Origin: Adineta vaga
Taxonomy: Eukaryota > Rotifera
DNA: 64,000 nucleotides
Reading direction: 5' to 3'
Assembly (NCBI GenBank): GCA_021613535.1
Contig: CP075492.1
Location: 3,844,001 to 3,908,000, forward strand
This document shows, in pieces, positions 12,146-22,632 of the stretch; position 1 is the first letter of the stretch, and each line of letters starts with the position of its first letter. The notes beneath the pieces were generated by a model. It made no database searches. It was given only the letters and a program-made list of their open reading frames with translations, and was not told where the DNA came from. The translations under genes and the position numbers were made by a program.

Positions 12146-12221
12146 TGTAGAAGAATTGGTCGAAGGCAAAATGTTGGTAAGAAGTTTTGGTATATGAAGT
12201 TATTCTAACTAGAACGCATCG

Positions 12222-12230
12222 CTTATATAG
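12222..12230 (-). promoter_or_regulatory. TATA box of the knottin gene
   Basis: CTATATAAG on the minus strand, 77 bp before the ATG. Confidence 0.55.
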
Positions 12231-12352
12231 ATGAACGATCACCCATTCAATAGTCATTGTTTAATTGGTTAACCCTCGAAATAAGAAGATGATTACATGA
12301 TATCATCTCTCTCTTTCATTATTTGTTTTTGTTCTACATAGTACTATTTCGT

Positions 12353-12372
12353 ATGACGATGATGATGATGAT
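12353..12372. repeat. (GAT)n microsatellite
   Basis: About six GAT units in the intergenic DNA upstream of the knottin gene. Confidence 0.7.
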
Positions 12373-12901
12373 ATCATATTATCGAGAATAGTTAAAGAAC
12401 TATGAACGAAATGCCATTCGCCTATTTATCAAAATCAATATAAACCAATAGAACGGAGTGACCTTGTTATCTTTAGATTTTAAGTTGAATAAAACATACT
12501 AGGACGATAACGATTTAGTTGAAATTTGTTTCTGTATTCTATAGTATAAACACGTCATTTTCTAATCGAGACTTTTCTCTTCTCTTTCTTTATTCGAATT
12601 CGAGCATGTTCACAGAACGATTCATTATCCAGTCGATAAAATAACTATTTCAAAATTCGTTCTTACGAAATCAATGTTTTTTTTCATCATTTCAAGAATT
12701 TATCTTAGCAGTATATCTATCGATGAGAGGAAATGTATGTTTTCTTTTCTTTTCTGATCTTAAGTCACTTGATATTCTATTGGATAATCACAAATTTTGT
12801 TACAGTAGAAAAATTTCACTTGTGACCTCGTATCTTGTTCACTCTCATATGACATCACTGATAATCCATTCTTTTAAGGAAGAACGGAAAGAGAGAGATA
12901 T

Positions 12902-12971
12902 TACATTTTATACCAAAACTATGTCTTCTACAATGAATAAAGCTGTAACATATATTCTTTTTGTTGATTAA
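12902..12971 (+). pseudogene. Truncated inverted copy of the knottin leader exon
   Basis: ATG 12933 opens 'MNKAVTYILFV', identical to the knottin signal peptide start, then stops at 12969-12971. The 5' flank (TACCAAAACT ... TCTTCTACAATGAA) also matches the upstream region of the intact gene on the other strand. The cysteine-rich exon is absent. Confidence 0.75.
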
Positions 12972-13201
12972 TAATTAAAACAATATCTATATTAGGAATA
13001 AAATAATCTATATATGATTTTCTTTTGCATTGCCATAAGAAATCAAAATTCCATAAAGAAAAGATTCGTGGTGCAAATTTCGAAATAAGAATGAAGAAGA
13101 AGAAGGAGGAAAAAAACTTGGATTTCTTCTACACGTGCCGATAAAAGAGTATAATACATGTGATGTTAAAAACGAGAATTTTCTTCTTCCAAATGAATAA
13201 A

Positions 13202-14869
13202 ATGAAGTTCGAATGTTTACCAAATGAAACTCTCATCGAATTTTTTCATTATTTATCTTCCGTAGATATTTTTTATTCATTCGATCAACTCAATCATCGA
13301 TTTTCGAAACTTATTCGAGCACTTCGATTACATCTCGATTTTCGTCATGTTCCCAAATCAATATTCGATCGATTTTGTCAACAAATACACTCCGATTTAC
13401 ACATCCAAACACAAATTCATGCATTATATCTATCCAATCATCACACACCTGGTCAAATTCAAACATTTTTATGTCAATTTTCACTTCGAATATTTCTCAA
13501 TCTTCAGTTTTTATCTTTAACTGAAGTTCGAATACATAATATAAACAAACTTCAATCAATACCACAACTAACTTTCTTACATCTTGAAAGTACTTCCTAT
13601 GATAATGAAATCATTTCTGCATTACAATTATCTCAATTACGAAAACTCTCATTATCAAATCAAACTTTAGAATTTCGAATAAACAAGTATGTCTTATCAT
13701 TAACACATTTAACTATATCTTCATATTCATTATATGATTTATATCATGTTATTAAATCTCTTCCAAACTTACGATATTTAAATGCTCGAATTTCAACCAC
13801 ATTTTCCAATAGACGATTAACAAACGATTTGGATCATCATTCTTGTATTCATTTAAAGACACTCATTCTAAATCATTCGAACTATGATTTTCATCAATTT
13901 GAAATCTTTTTCCAAATCATACCTAATCTAAGACATTTAACAATCATTCATAATCAGAATTCGATTGATATCGATCAATGCCAACAATTGATTATAAATT
14001 CTTTCAACCAATTGAAAACTTTTCAATTTATATTCATCGTCAAAACTATGAATAACGATTGTACAATACAACATCGTTGGTGTAGTGAATATATTTGTGG
14101 AAGAGATTTTATATATATTTATACAATTCCATATCCATCAAATCAGTTTATATTATCATCCGAATTGATTCGATATCGAAATGAATTAAAAATGGAAACT
14201 GGTCATGTATTCGATCAAGTTACTGAATTAACTTTATATATGAACGTACAACAAAAAACGAATCACTTCTATTTTCGTCATATTCAATCGCTAATTCTAA
14301 AAGGTTCATTTATTCACGGAACAGATGATGAAATATGGATACAAAAACAAGAATTTATTAATTCATTAGAATCTATGATAAATTTCACTTATCTGAAACA
14401 TATTACTTTAGACCAAGTCTCTTCAGATTTATCATTTGTTTTATTAGAAATCTTTCGACGAGCACCACAACTTTCAACATTAAAATTGAATCCACAAATT
14501 TTAATGATGTTAATTAAGGATCAGAAATTATGTCAATATTTCAACGAATATATTAAAGAATTGAATGTATCTATTTGTTTGTATCCCTTATATATTGGAA
14601 CAAAGGAAATGAAACAAATATGTTCGATTTTTTCGAATCTTAACGAATTGAATTGTGCGGCTAAAAATGTGGATGAAATTTTGTTGATTCTCAAATCTTT
14701 ATCAAAATTAACAAAATTAGAAGTACAATTGGAAATTTCAGATATTGGAGAATTTTTATTATCTGAAGTGAAAAAACAAAGTGAAGAAATGAAAATAACA
14801 TTTACAATCGAATATAAAAATGAAGAAAAGGAAGTGATGTGTTTTGGTATTGATAGAAAACTTGCCTGA
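13202..14869 (+). CDS. F-box / leucine-rich-like protein
   Basis: Intronless ORF of ~555 aa. The N-terminus 'MKFECLPNETLIEFFHYL' followed by 'SFDQLNHRFSKLIR' is a classical F-box, expected to bind Skp1 in SCF ubiquitin ligases. The rest is a series of irregular leucine-rich segments (e.g. 'LQFLSLTEVRIHNINKLQSI', 'LKHITLDQVSSDLSFVLLE'), the usual substrate-binding part. The start is the ATG matching the paralogue on the opposite strand (start 24345). ATG 13193 and an upstream open stretch to 13160 also exist. No membrane segment or signal peptide. A broken paralogue lies 8 kb away at 22633-24345. Confidence 0.85.
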   Translation: MKFECLPNETLIEFFHYLSSVDIFYSFDQLNHRFSKLIRALRLHLDFRHVPKSIFDRFCQQIHSDLHIQTQIHALYLSNHHTPGQIQTFLCQFSLRIFLNLQFLSLTEVRIHNINKLQSIPQLTFLHLESTSYDNEIISALQLSQLRKLSLSNQTLEFRINKYVLSLTHLTISSYSLYDLYHVIKSLPNLRYLNARISTTFSNRRLTNDLDHHSCIHLKTLILNHSNYDFHQFEIFFQIIPNLRHLTIIHNQNSIDIDQCQQLIINSFNQLKTFQFIFIVKTMNNDCTIQHRWCSEYICGRDFIYIYTIPYPSNQFILSSELIRYRNELKMETGHVFDQVTELTLYMNVQQKTNHFYFRHIQSLILKGSFIHGTDDEIWIQKQEFINSLESMINFTYLKHITLDQVSSDLSFVLLEIFRRAPQLSTLKLNPQILMMLIKDQKLCQYFNEYIKELNVSICLYPLYIGTKEMKQICSIFSNLNELNCAAKNVDEILLILKSLSKLTKLEVQLEISDIGEFLLSEVKKQSEEMKITFTIEYKNEEKEVMCFGIDRKLA

Positions 14870-16548
14870 AATTGTTAAATGATAACAAACCAGTCTGAAT
14901 TTCGTATGAATATGTTCAAAGTTTCGGTGTTTTTTCAACAATATATGTTACAATAAATGAATTATAAGCAATGATTTTCAATATGTGAACTGATTAAAAA
15001 CTTGATTTTTCTCTACAGTTGATCGTTTGATATCGAAATAGTTTTTGTTTGGCCTTGTAATCTATATGTAAAATCGAAGTGTTGATTAAATCTCTTAATA
15101 TACTCTTATCTTGTAAATGACAAACACTTTTTCGCAGAATGAAGATTTTTCATTCAGTAGATTAATGGTACTATCACAGCGTACATATAAAATAGATCGC
15201 TTTCGTTGACTTTATCAGTTGTTCTATTCAGAAGGATTGATATCATACTGCTGCAAGCTGCTATTGTTCTGTTTTCCGTTGGTTTTTGTGTTATGAAAGC
15301 ATTCGATCCTGTTACAAGAATCCAATCCCAAAACATCCAGAAGTGACGGCTTGTCGCTTGGCAAACAATCCGAGTGACATTGTGGAATTGGTATCAATCT
15401 GCAGTGTGCAAACAAGTCTGTGACATAGCAGCTGGATGTGCGGGTCAGTGCGGATAGGTGGAAATGTTTAACAAGCCAACCAAAATTATGTGGAAAAGTT
15501 GATGACGGAAGTAGTATGCTTATCATATACAATATTACCAAATCCGTGCTATCGATTGGTTCTCTGATCATAGGTCGTCGACGGATTCGATACAATGACG
15601 GATTGGATTAATGGATAGAAAAATATGCTTCTGTTTTTGAATGTGAATCCTACCTTTCTCCTTTCCATTGACTTTATCTTAGTATTCCGTAATTACTGAT
15701 TCATAAAATTCACTACTGGAAACCAGATTGAAAGTAACAAATGAAATTCGTAGATGTCGTTTGAATAATATTTACAAAAACTAAAATATGACTTTATGAA
15801 ATATGATTCAAAATCTAATGATAATATTTGGAATAGAAGAGATATAATCAATGTAATATATTGAACTAGGACTTTTTTTTGAAGAATTTCTTCAGTGAAA
15901 ATGATCAATTTTAAAAGACTACTAACGGTATCAACAAAAAGTAACATGGGTCCTCCATATTGATAAAGAGATTTTGTGATTAATTTTAATAATATATAAG
16001 TGAATCGATAGATGCAGACATGATGAAGAATCTCTAGTTCTGTATAGTAGAGAAAATTTGTTCTTGATTTACTGACTAATTTTAATGAATTTATCCGAAG
16101 TGAAAAATTAACATTAGATTTTAGAGTACTTAGTTTTTCATGAATGTTTTTGCGATATAAGAAAAGAATTCTTTTGAATTGTTTATAATATTCACTTTGA
16201 TTTATTATTTGTAGCTGTTTTTTTTATTGATAGGCGAAGAACGAGAAAATAATAGTTGTAAAATTTAACATCCCTTTTGAATTCTAAATGAAAAAATTTT
16301 ATATAAAGACTGATGACGACATTCTATTACTTATTTCACTAGAAGTTACATTTCATCATGTTTTTTATATAAGCGAAGTTCCATAATGGAATTAGTTTAT
16401 ACAGAAATATATAGCGTTCGATATCAATCATTAGAAACTGTTTGAATTGTTTGTCCTATGAAGATCGACTGTGATACTGGGTTCGATACTAAATCTTGAA
16501 CTCCAGTTGAATGTAGAAGAGAGCCGATATTCCATGCACAGATTGAAT
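14870..16548. other. Long gene-poor stretch with one GC-richer block
   Basis: About 1.7 kb. The block 15240-15600 is visibly richer in G and C than its surroundings and holds overlapping open frames of 60 and 123 codons on the minus strand, with no family I recognise. It could be a worn transposon or transferred fragment. The rest is AT-rich with only short random ORFs. Confidence 0.4.
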
Positions 16549-17029
16549 TCAAGCAGCAATTGAATGAGGTATTATATCCAAAGGCTCAAATCTCACAAGC
16601 ATCAAAACTTGTAATAAAGCATATTTAACCACCACATATGCAGCAGCAAACCAACCTGAATAGAACGGTTGATTACGTGCTGTACGACATTGAATAGTTT
16701 TATGTTGAAGAAGTAAATGAATACCGGCTGAAATAGTAAAAGCAATGGTGAAACTACGCTTTCTTTCATTTCCTCGCATATCACAAATTCTATCGTTCCT
16801 ATGCAAAACACTCGCTTATAAACTCAAATAGCAGGGACAATAAAAGAATGTATACGGAACGAATATTAAATAAAAGTCTGCATGTAGTAAACCCTTTTCC
16901 ATAACAGAAGCTCCCGAAGACGTATAAACTATCATTAGCCTGGAATGATTTTAGATGTATAAAAAGATTTTACGAGAGATAATATAAGAAAATGAATCGC
17001 ATTCTTACCGAGAAACGTTGATTTTCGAC
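16549..17029 (-). pseudogene. Possible membrane-protein gene or relic, unidentified
   Basis: A donor at ~17009 (GTAAGAATG) and an acceptor at ~16940 (CATTCCAG) flank a plausible intron. The exon after it reads 'MIVYTSSGASVMEKGLLHAD' and stops at ~16823 unless spliced. A second open segment (16806-16549) has two hydrophobic stretches ('SFTIAFTISAGIHLLLQ', 'WFAAAYVVVKYALLQ'). The pieces do not join cleanly, so this may be a dead gene. Family not recognised. Confidence 0.3.
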
Positions 17030-17328
17030 GGTTTGATGATAAAATCACTGATAAAAATTTTCAAACCAAAAGGGCTTTTAATATATCTTTTCATCTTTTT
17101 TAGTTCCACGGGGGGAACTTCTATCATGAGGAGAAGTTTACGGATAAAAGGAAAATAATATTACAGGATATGAAGAGAAGTAAGAATAGAAAGAGTATCA
17201 TTACATTTTACAGTAAGAAGATTAGCAATTATTATACTCTTTTGTTATCAATTTGTTTCGTCAATAAAATAATTAAAACTAGCATTATAGCTCGTGAAAT
17301 TTTTAATTCTGTTTATTAACAAAAAAAA

Positions 17329-18535
17329 TCAATTATCTGAAATAATAATTGTTTGTTCAGTTTGTTCAACAATTGTACTAATTAATACTTGATATTCTTC
17401 AACAGCATCAACTTCAGCAATACAATTAAGTGAATAAAAGACACATCGTAAAGCTTGACTAAAACGGAAAACTGCATGTTGATGACTATGTTTATAAACC
17501 ATATATCTCCATAATAATTCGATATAAGTATCTTGAATACGCAGAATTGTTTTTCTATTCACAAAATTCTCATCTATACTCACACTAAAATTTGTATAAT
17601 CTGTCGTAGAAAATGATAAAATAGCAATTAATAATTTAACAAATGTCATATCGTCATCAAGTGTATTCTTCATACCAACGAGACCTTTGGTAACACATAA
17701 TCCAAAGATAATTTCATTCATGTGAAGAAATAATGGATCATAAAGTAAATTCGTATAATGTAAGACAACTAATCCAGCAATACTTGACACATTTTTAACT
17801 GTTTTATGTACTAATGTACATTGATCTTGTAAACATAGAGATAAAAAATCCTTATTTTTTCCATGTCTTTGTTGAATCTCTGTATAAATTGATGTATAGA
17901 GTTCAGTAACAGCATCTGATTTATAACGTAATCGAACAGGTAAACTATTTTGTTCAATAACGAATGTTTGAGCAATTGAAAGTGGACCGTTTTCATCATA
18001 ACAATGAATTAAATTCGAAATATGATTCCATTGATCGATAGATAATGTTGATTGATCAGATTGTAAAAGATTTACTGTTGGAATCTAAAATAAATTCGAA
18101 ACAATTGATCGTCATTTATCGATATTTTTTCGTACTAAAATATTTGATATGACTATTGGTGTTGATGGAATGATTTTCATCTTGTTTTGTTTCGATAATG
18201 AACATCGAATTAATTCAATTTGCATTCCATTAACAAAACATTTTCTCAATCGACATGCCGAACATAAATGACGAGTTTGAATATTTATATGACAATTATT
18301 ATTAAAATCACATTTGAAAAGTTCCTTACAAAAGAAAATAATCTATGAATTATCTTTGAAAGAATAATTCACGTTTATTTACTTGTCCTTTCTTTCCATT
18401 CCGTCGGAAAAACATTTTACATGCAGAACATGTCATCGTGCCATAGTTGGAATGTTCAGCATAGTCTCCACAAATTCGACATTCGTGTAGAAAAGTTGTC
18501 GAATTTAAAGATAAAATATTAGATGTTGTTGTCAT
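17329..18535 (-). CDS. Nuclear hormone receptor
   Basis: Multi-exon gene starting at ATG 18535. The first exon holds the first zinc finger (HECRICGDYAEHSNYGTMTC) with a P-box region 'CSACKMFFRR'. The next exon holds the second finger ('LFKCDFNNNCHIN', 'RHLCSACRLRKCF') with the typical 'RLRKCF' end of a DNA-binding domain. The final exons (~18080-17329) are helical and consistent with a divergent ligand-binding domain. Both fingers have their cysteines, so DNA binding should be intact. The P-box differs from the usual EACKGFF form, as in lineage-expanded invertebrate receptors. Ligand and subfamily cannot be named from sequence alone. Confidence 0.85.
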
Positions 18536-18612
18536 TGTTAACGTTTACTTGATTTTATAGGAGATAAATCCTACACAAAACGTGGATGTCGATTTATAAA
18601 TAGAAACAGAAA

Positions 18613-18750
18613 TGAAATGTTTTTTTTTCACCGTCTAATGGAGAAGAAATGACAGAATTGAAATGTTTTTTTGCCCTCTTATAGAGAAAAAAATGTTAGC
18701 TATAAAATGTTTTTTCGCCCTCTACCGGAGAAGAAATGATATAGAAAGAA
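18613..18750. repeat. Three tandem ~45-bp repeats
   Basis: Three diverged units start at about 18615, 18661 and 18705, each with AAATGTTTTTT, then CCCTCTA-like, then GGAGAAGAAATG-like sequence. They lie just upstream of the nuclear-receptor start, so they may be promoter-proximal. Confidence 0.7.
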
Positions 18751-18953
18751 AATGTTTCATTCGAAGCGATGCATTATTCTACTTATGTTATACAGAATAG
18801 AAAGAAAACGTCATGTACTCAGCTATTTGGTCCACTCAGTTTCAATTTATCGTATAGTGACTACATACAATGGACTTGAACAACCTTTATGTTTGAAAAA
18901 AATATTCATTTTAATTTGACAGAAGAAAATGTCAGTATAGAACAATAATATTA

Positions 18954-20302
18954 TTAAGTTCGTCTACGATACCAGATAAATTGTAATTGATCGATGAGTA
19001 TTCCACATTTTCCTTTTACATAACCTATTGTAAATCCATCGAATTCTTCACTAAATTTTTCATCGGAAGGTTCGCCGAATAATGGACTTTGTCGTCCTGT
19101 TGCTGTGGTAAACTGCAATCCTGTTACGACTACAATATTATGTTCCGTCTCATCACTCATCTGGACCATCTGATGAGCCAAATATCCTTCAACTTTGACG
19201 AATCTTTCCCATTCATCTAATATAAATCTTTTTGATTTCTCAAACGATCGTATTTCGTCACCTCGAATCGGACCATAGGTAATGTTTTTATTGTCATTAG
19301 AATATGAGTAAATAAATTGAATAGATGTTAAAATATCATCGCCATCAATTTCTCCATAGATTCCACGAAGATACGAAGAACATGTGAAGTTATTCGATGT
19401 TGAATCATCGAAAGAACCACCACCTGATCCACCGAATTTATTACCAATGAGTCTGATTGTTCTCTCAAAGAAAACAAAAAGCAACAAGTTTTTCAATTGA
19501 AATTTTCATAAACAAGATCTAACGTTTTTCATTATTTAACTCAGATATTTTATTCATTTTCCAGATTAAAAGACTTGCTAATATTCCAATTGCCACCAAC
19601 GATAAAAGTACATAGAATAAAATAAAAATACATACCAATGAAGATTTATTCAATTTTGATCGATTTAATGATGATTTATCGTGATCACTTATCGTATTAT
19701 TTAATAAAGAAATATTTGTTTCGTCATTTATATTACGAGCATTATTGCTACGAGAACTGTTTTCTTGACTAGCAATAGGTGCATTATATATATCTAAAAT
19801 TTCGATCGATTGAGAAGCAAATTAAGAATTAGGTTTACTCACTATTATTTATAATAGTTACATCGTGTTCCTCTTCTTCTGAATCTCGAGGAATATCCGG
19901 TAAAAATCGACCTTGTATCAGTGGCATTATTGATACTAAACTTTGAATCGATTGATGTAAACCATTGGATTCTAGTTGTTCTCTGTATTCTATAGAAATA
20001 TGCTCATATTAAAAAGAAAGTGATATTTCGATGAAGGAAAAGATGAGACCTCTCAACAGTTGAGCAGCATCGATACATTCAATTTCTTCAAATGCTTCGA
20101 TCAGAAAAGTAAAGTCTTTTTCATTAATTTTATCTTGATCAAAAAGAGATTCCATAAGAGTAAGTGTCCCATTAAGTGACTTATCATCTCTTATTCGTCG
20201 AGGAACATTGTTACCCATAAAGAAATGAAAACGTTGTCGATCTGCATCACTTAGACGAGCATCGAGTTTTAGAATGACGCTACGTAATCGATATTGATTC
20301 AT
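18954..20302 (-). CDS. Death-effector-like / TM / jacalin-like membrane protein
   Basis: Exon 1 (20302-20050) encodes a death-effector-like domain ('MNQYRLRSVILKLDARL', 'PRRIRDDKS', ending LLRG). Exon 2 (19989-19843) is an acidic linker and exon 3 (from ~19797) carries a membrane segment ('VCIFILFYVLLSLVAIGILA'). The first three exons use the same phase-1 junctions as the TPR gene at 1527-4539. The last exon (~19463-18954) is a jacalin-like beta-prism: 'IRLIGNKFGGSGGGSFDD', 'YGEIDGDDILTSIQFIY', 'FTIGYVKGKCGILIDQLQF'. Jacalin-like domains bind sugars. The membrane order suggests an outside lectin and an inside death-fold domain. The final junction does not close: the donor after the TM is phase 1, but visible acceptors are phase 0 or 2, so a frameshift or an unseen splice site is possible. 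Confidence 0.7.
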
Positions 20303-21020
20303 AGATATAAATTTGTCAAAACCGAGATCAGTTTCGATTTTAATTCAAATAAATCTTCGTTACAAGATAAACGCGAGACGAGTAGCGAATGAAAAATCAA
20401 GTATGATTTCGTCTGCCTTCATATTACTATAAACGCATTACGAATTGGAAGAGTTTCCTTATCAGTAATGTTGTGTTCCTCGTGATTCTTCTTTTCGTTA
20501 TTCGTCCAACTTCACAATAATATTCCCTTAAATACCCATCAAGACGGAACGGAAGACAGAACAAGTCTAAACGTGATACAATGTGTAGAATAAAGAGAAA
20601 TACATATTCTTATGGTAGAAGAGATAACGGCTTCCATAACAAGTAACTTTTTCTTTTATCTCATTATATAGTAAAAACAAAATTTAGTTCTAAGATGTTG
20701 ATTAGACCATAACTTGGTAGCGTCGTCGCGAGTGAAGGTGAACGATAAAACAAATCTTATTTACATTAAATCAGTTCCATATGAGTGAAAACAAAACCTC
20801 AACATTACATAGATCATTAACAACTTGATATGTTGGCAGAGAGAACGTCATAGTCATGGCTCTATTGGTATTAAATCAATACACGTAGAAATAGTCAAAT
20901 AAAATACGTCAATGTGTAATCTGATATTCTGTAATGGAAGTTTTCTTATTTTTTCCTATTATAACATTCACTATGTATTAATAACGTGTTTTCTCATCAT
21001 TCTCTTCGGTCAATCGTCAA
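20303..21020. other. Intergenic, nothing recognised
   Basis: Between the divergent DED/jacalin gene and the broken pentapeptide gene; no motif stands out. Confidence 0.4.
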
Positions 21021-22506
21021 ATGGCAGGTGCTCACAAATCAAATTCTCGTCGACGGCAATCTCAACTGAACATCGTCTATCCGAACCAACAACTTCACCA
21101 CCGAAAAGAGAATGTTCAATGGTTATTCAAATCATTCAACTCATCTCTACTATACTCGTTCCATTAATGATTGGTTCATTTGCCATTGTAACAACGCTTC
21201 AAGAATCAAATAGTGCTCAGTTACAACGGCAAGCCGAGATCATCAAAATGGAACGACAAGCACAACTACAAGAAGATGCTGAAAAACGACAAGGAGATAA
21301 AGAAATTATTCAAAGACATGAACAATAATTAATCGATAAATTCAATGCAAAAGAACTTCGAATGCAACATATTTACGACACATTCATGAATGATATATCC
21401 TTCATCGTTATTAATGATAATATCAATTTAATAATGTCAGAAATTCTCTTTGCCCGAGCGAAAACTTCTTTAACATTGGATCAATTAGATGCAAAACGAA
21501 AATGGTATTTGATCAAATTTCTATATGATAGTCAACTTTTATATGATAAAAAGCTCGGTATGAAATATATTGATTTATCTGGAGTTGATCTATCGGATGA
21601 TTATACGAATTGTGATTTGAGTGAATCATATTTTCAAGGTCTACATATAGCAACATCTGTAATATTTCATGGTATTTTAATAATTGTCTTTTGTTTGGTG
21701 TTACAATTGAAAAGAATCGATTTAAAAATGTTGATCTTCAACAATCATATTTTGATGATATGTCTGATTCTAGAACTCTTCAATTGACTCGTATTAACCT
21801 AATTGGTTCAAATTTAAATATAGCAAATGATAAAATCACTCGACTTACTGATTCTTTTTTACCAAATGGAACATTTAAAACATCATTTATACCATTTGGA
21901 ATGATTTTAATTGAAAATGGTGATGCAGAACAAGGTAAATGCTATCATTTTCATTTGAATTTAACAACAAATGTACCATCAGGATGGAAAACACGATCGG
22001 GTGATGTATCACAAATTTTTTATAATAACAGTAAAAGTATTGATGATAAAAATGCATCTGTTTTCTTTGGTGGAATTCTTCCAACGAATTCTAACGAGAA
22101 TAATTTACGTCAAGAAATCAATATTCAATAATTATCTGTTTTAATTAATACACGTCAAGCTAGATGTGAAGCAAGTGTTTATTTAGGTGGATTTGCCGAT
22201 GAACAAAGTTCAACTTCATTGAAAATTAGTTTTAAAAATACAAAAAATAAAATTGAATATATTGTTCTTGGTTCGTAAAATTTTCTTAAAGATTATTTTC
22301 CATTATTCTTTTTCATTTCTATAGGTCCAATAAATAATAATGATCGACACAATCAGACAACTTTACTCTATTGTTCATACAATGCAACAATTCCAAATGA
22401 TAGAATATTGATTGATTTTGAACTGAAATTTCATCGTCAAAAATCTCAAAATGGTTTAAGATTAGGAATGGCTGATAATTTAAAATTTATCATTCAACAA
22501 AAATAA
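21021..22506 (+). pseudogene. Broken pentapeptide-type membrane protein gene
   Basis: This is a relative of the gene at 63151. One TM segment ('MVIQIIQLISTILVPLMIGS') is followed by a charged Gln/Glu/Lys helix, a helical block and pentapeptide-like repeats ('IDLSGVDLSDDYTNCDLSES', 'RFKNVDLQQSYFDD'), then a C-terminal beta region. One intron at 21658-21714 (GTAATATT..AAAAG) and one at 22273-22323 (GTTCGT..TATAG) keep phase. Two in-frame TAA codons (21326-21328 and 22129-22131) interrupt the frame, both reading CAA-TAA-TTA. The likely start ATG 21021 ('MAGAHKSNSRRRQSQL') is in a different frame from the TM region, implying a frameshift near 21075. Most likely a recent pseudogene; stop readthrough is the less likely alternative. 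Confidence 0.7.
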
Positions 22507-22632
22507 TCTGATATCCATAAAACTGTAGAAGGATAATAGAATGAATAAATCACAATTGTAAGACATTTATTTTCCGTTCATATAATTAGTAAAAACACGG
22601 GTCTTCAATAAACATGTCTATTTATTATATAT

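Noticed and set aside
12066-12257. 63-codon minus-strand ORF over the knottin promoter
   Set aside because: Different frame from the signal peptide; covers the TATA box and 5' UTR.
16440-16520. Possible tRNA (GGTTCGATACT-like T-loop)
   Set aside because: No acceptor or anticodon stems can be folded around it.
21658-21714. Apparent frameshift in the pentapeptide pseudogene
   Set aside because: A 57-nt GT..AG intron joins the two frames in phase, so it is not a break.
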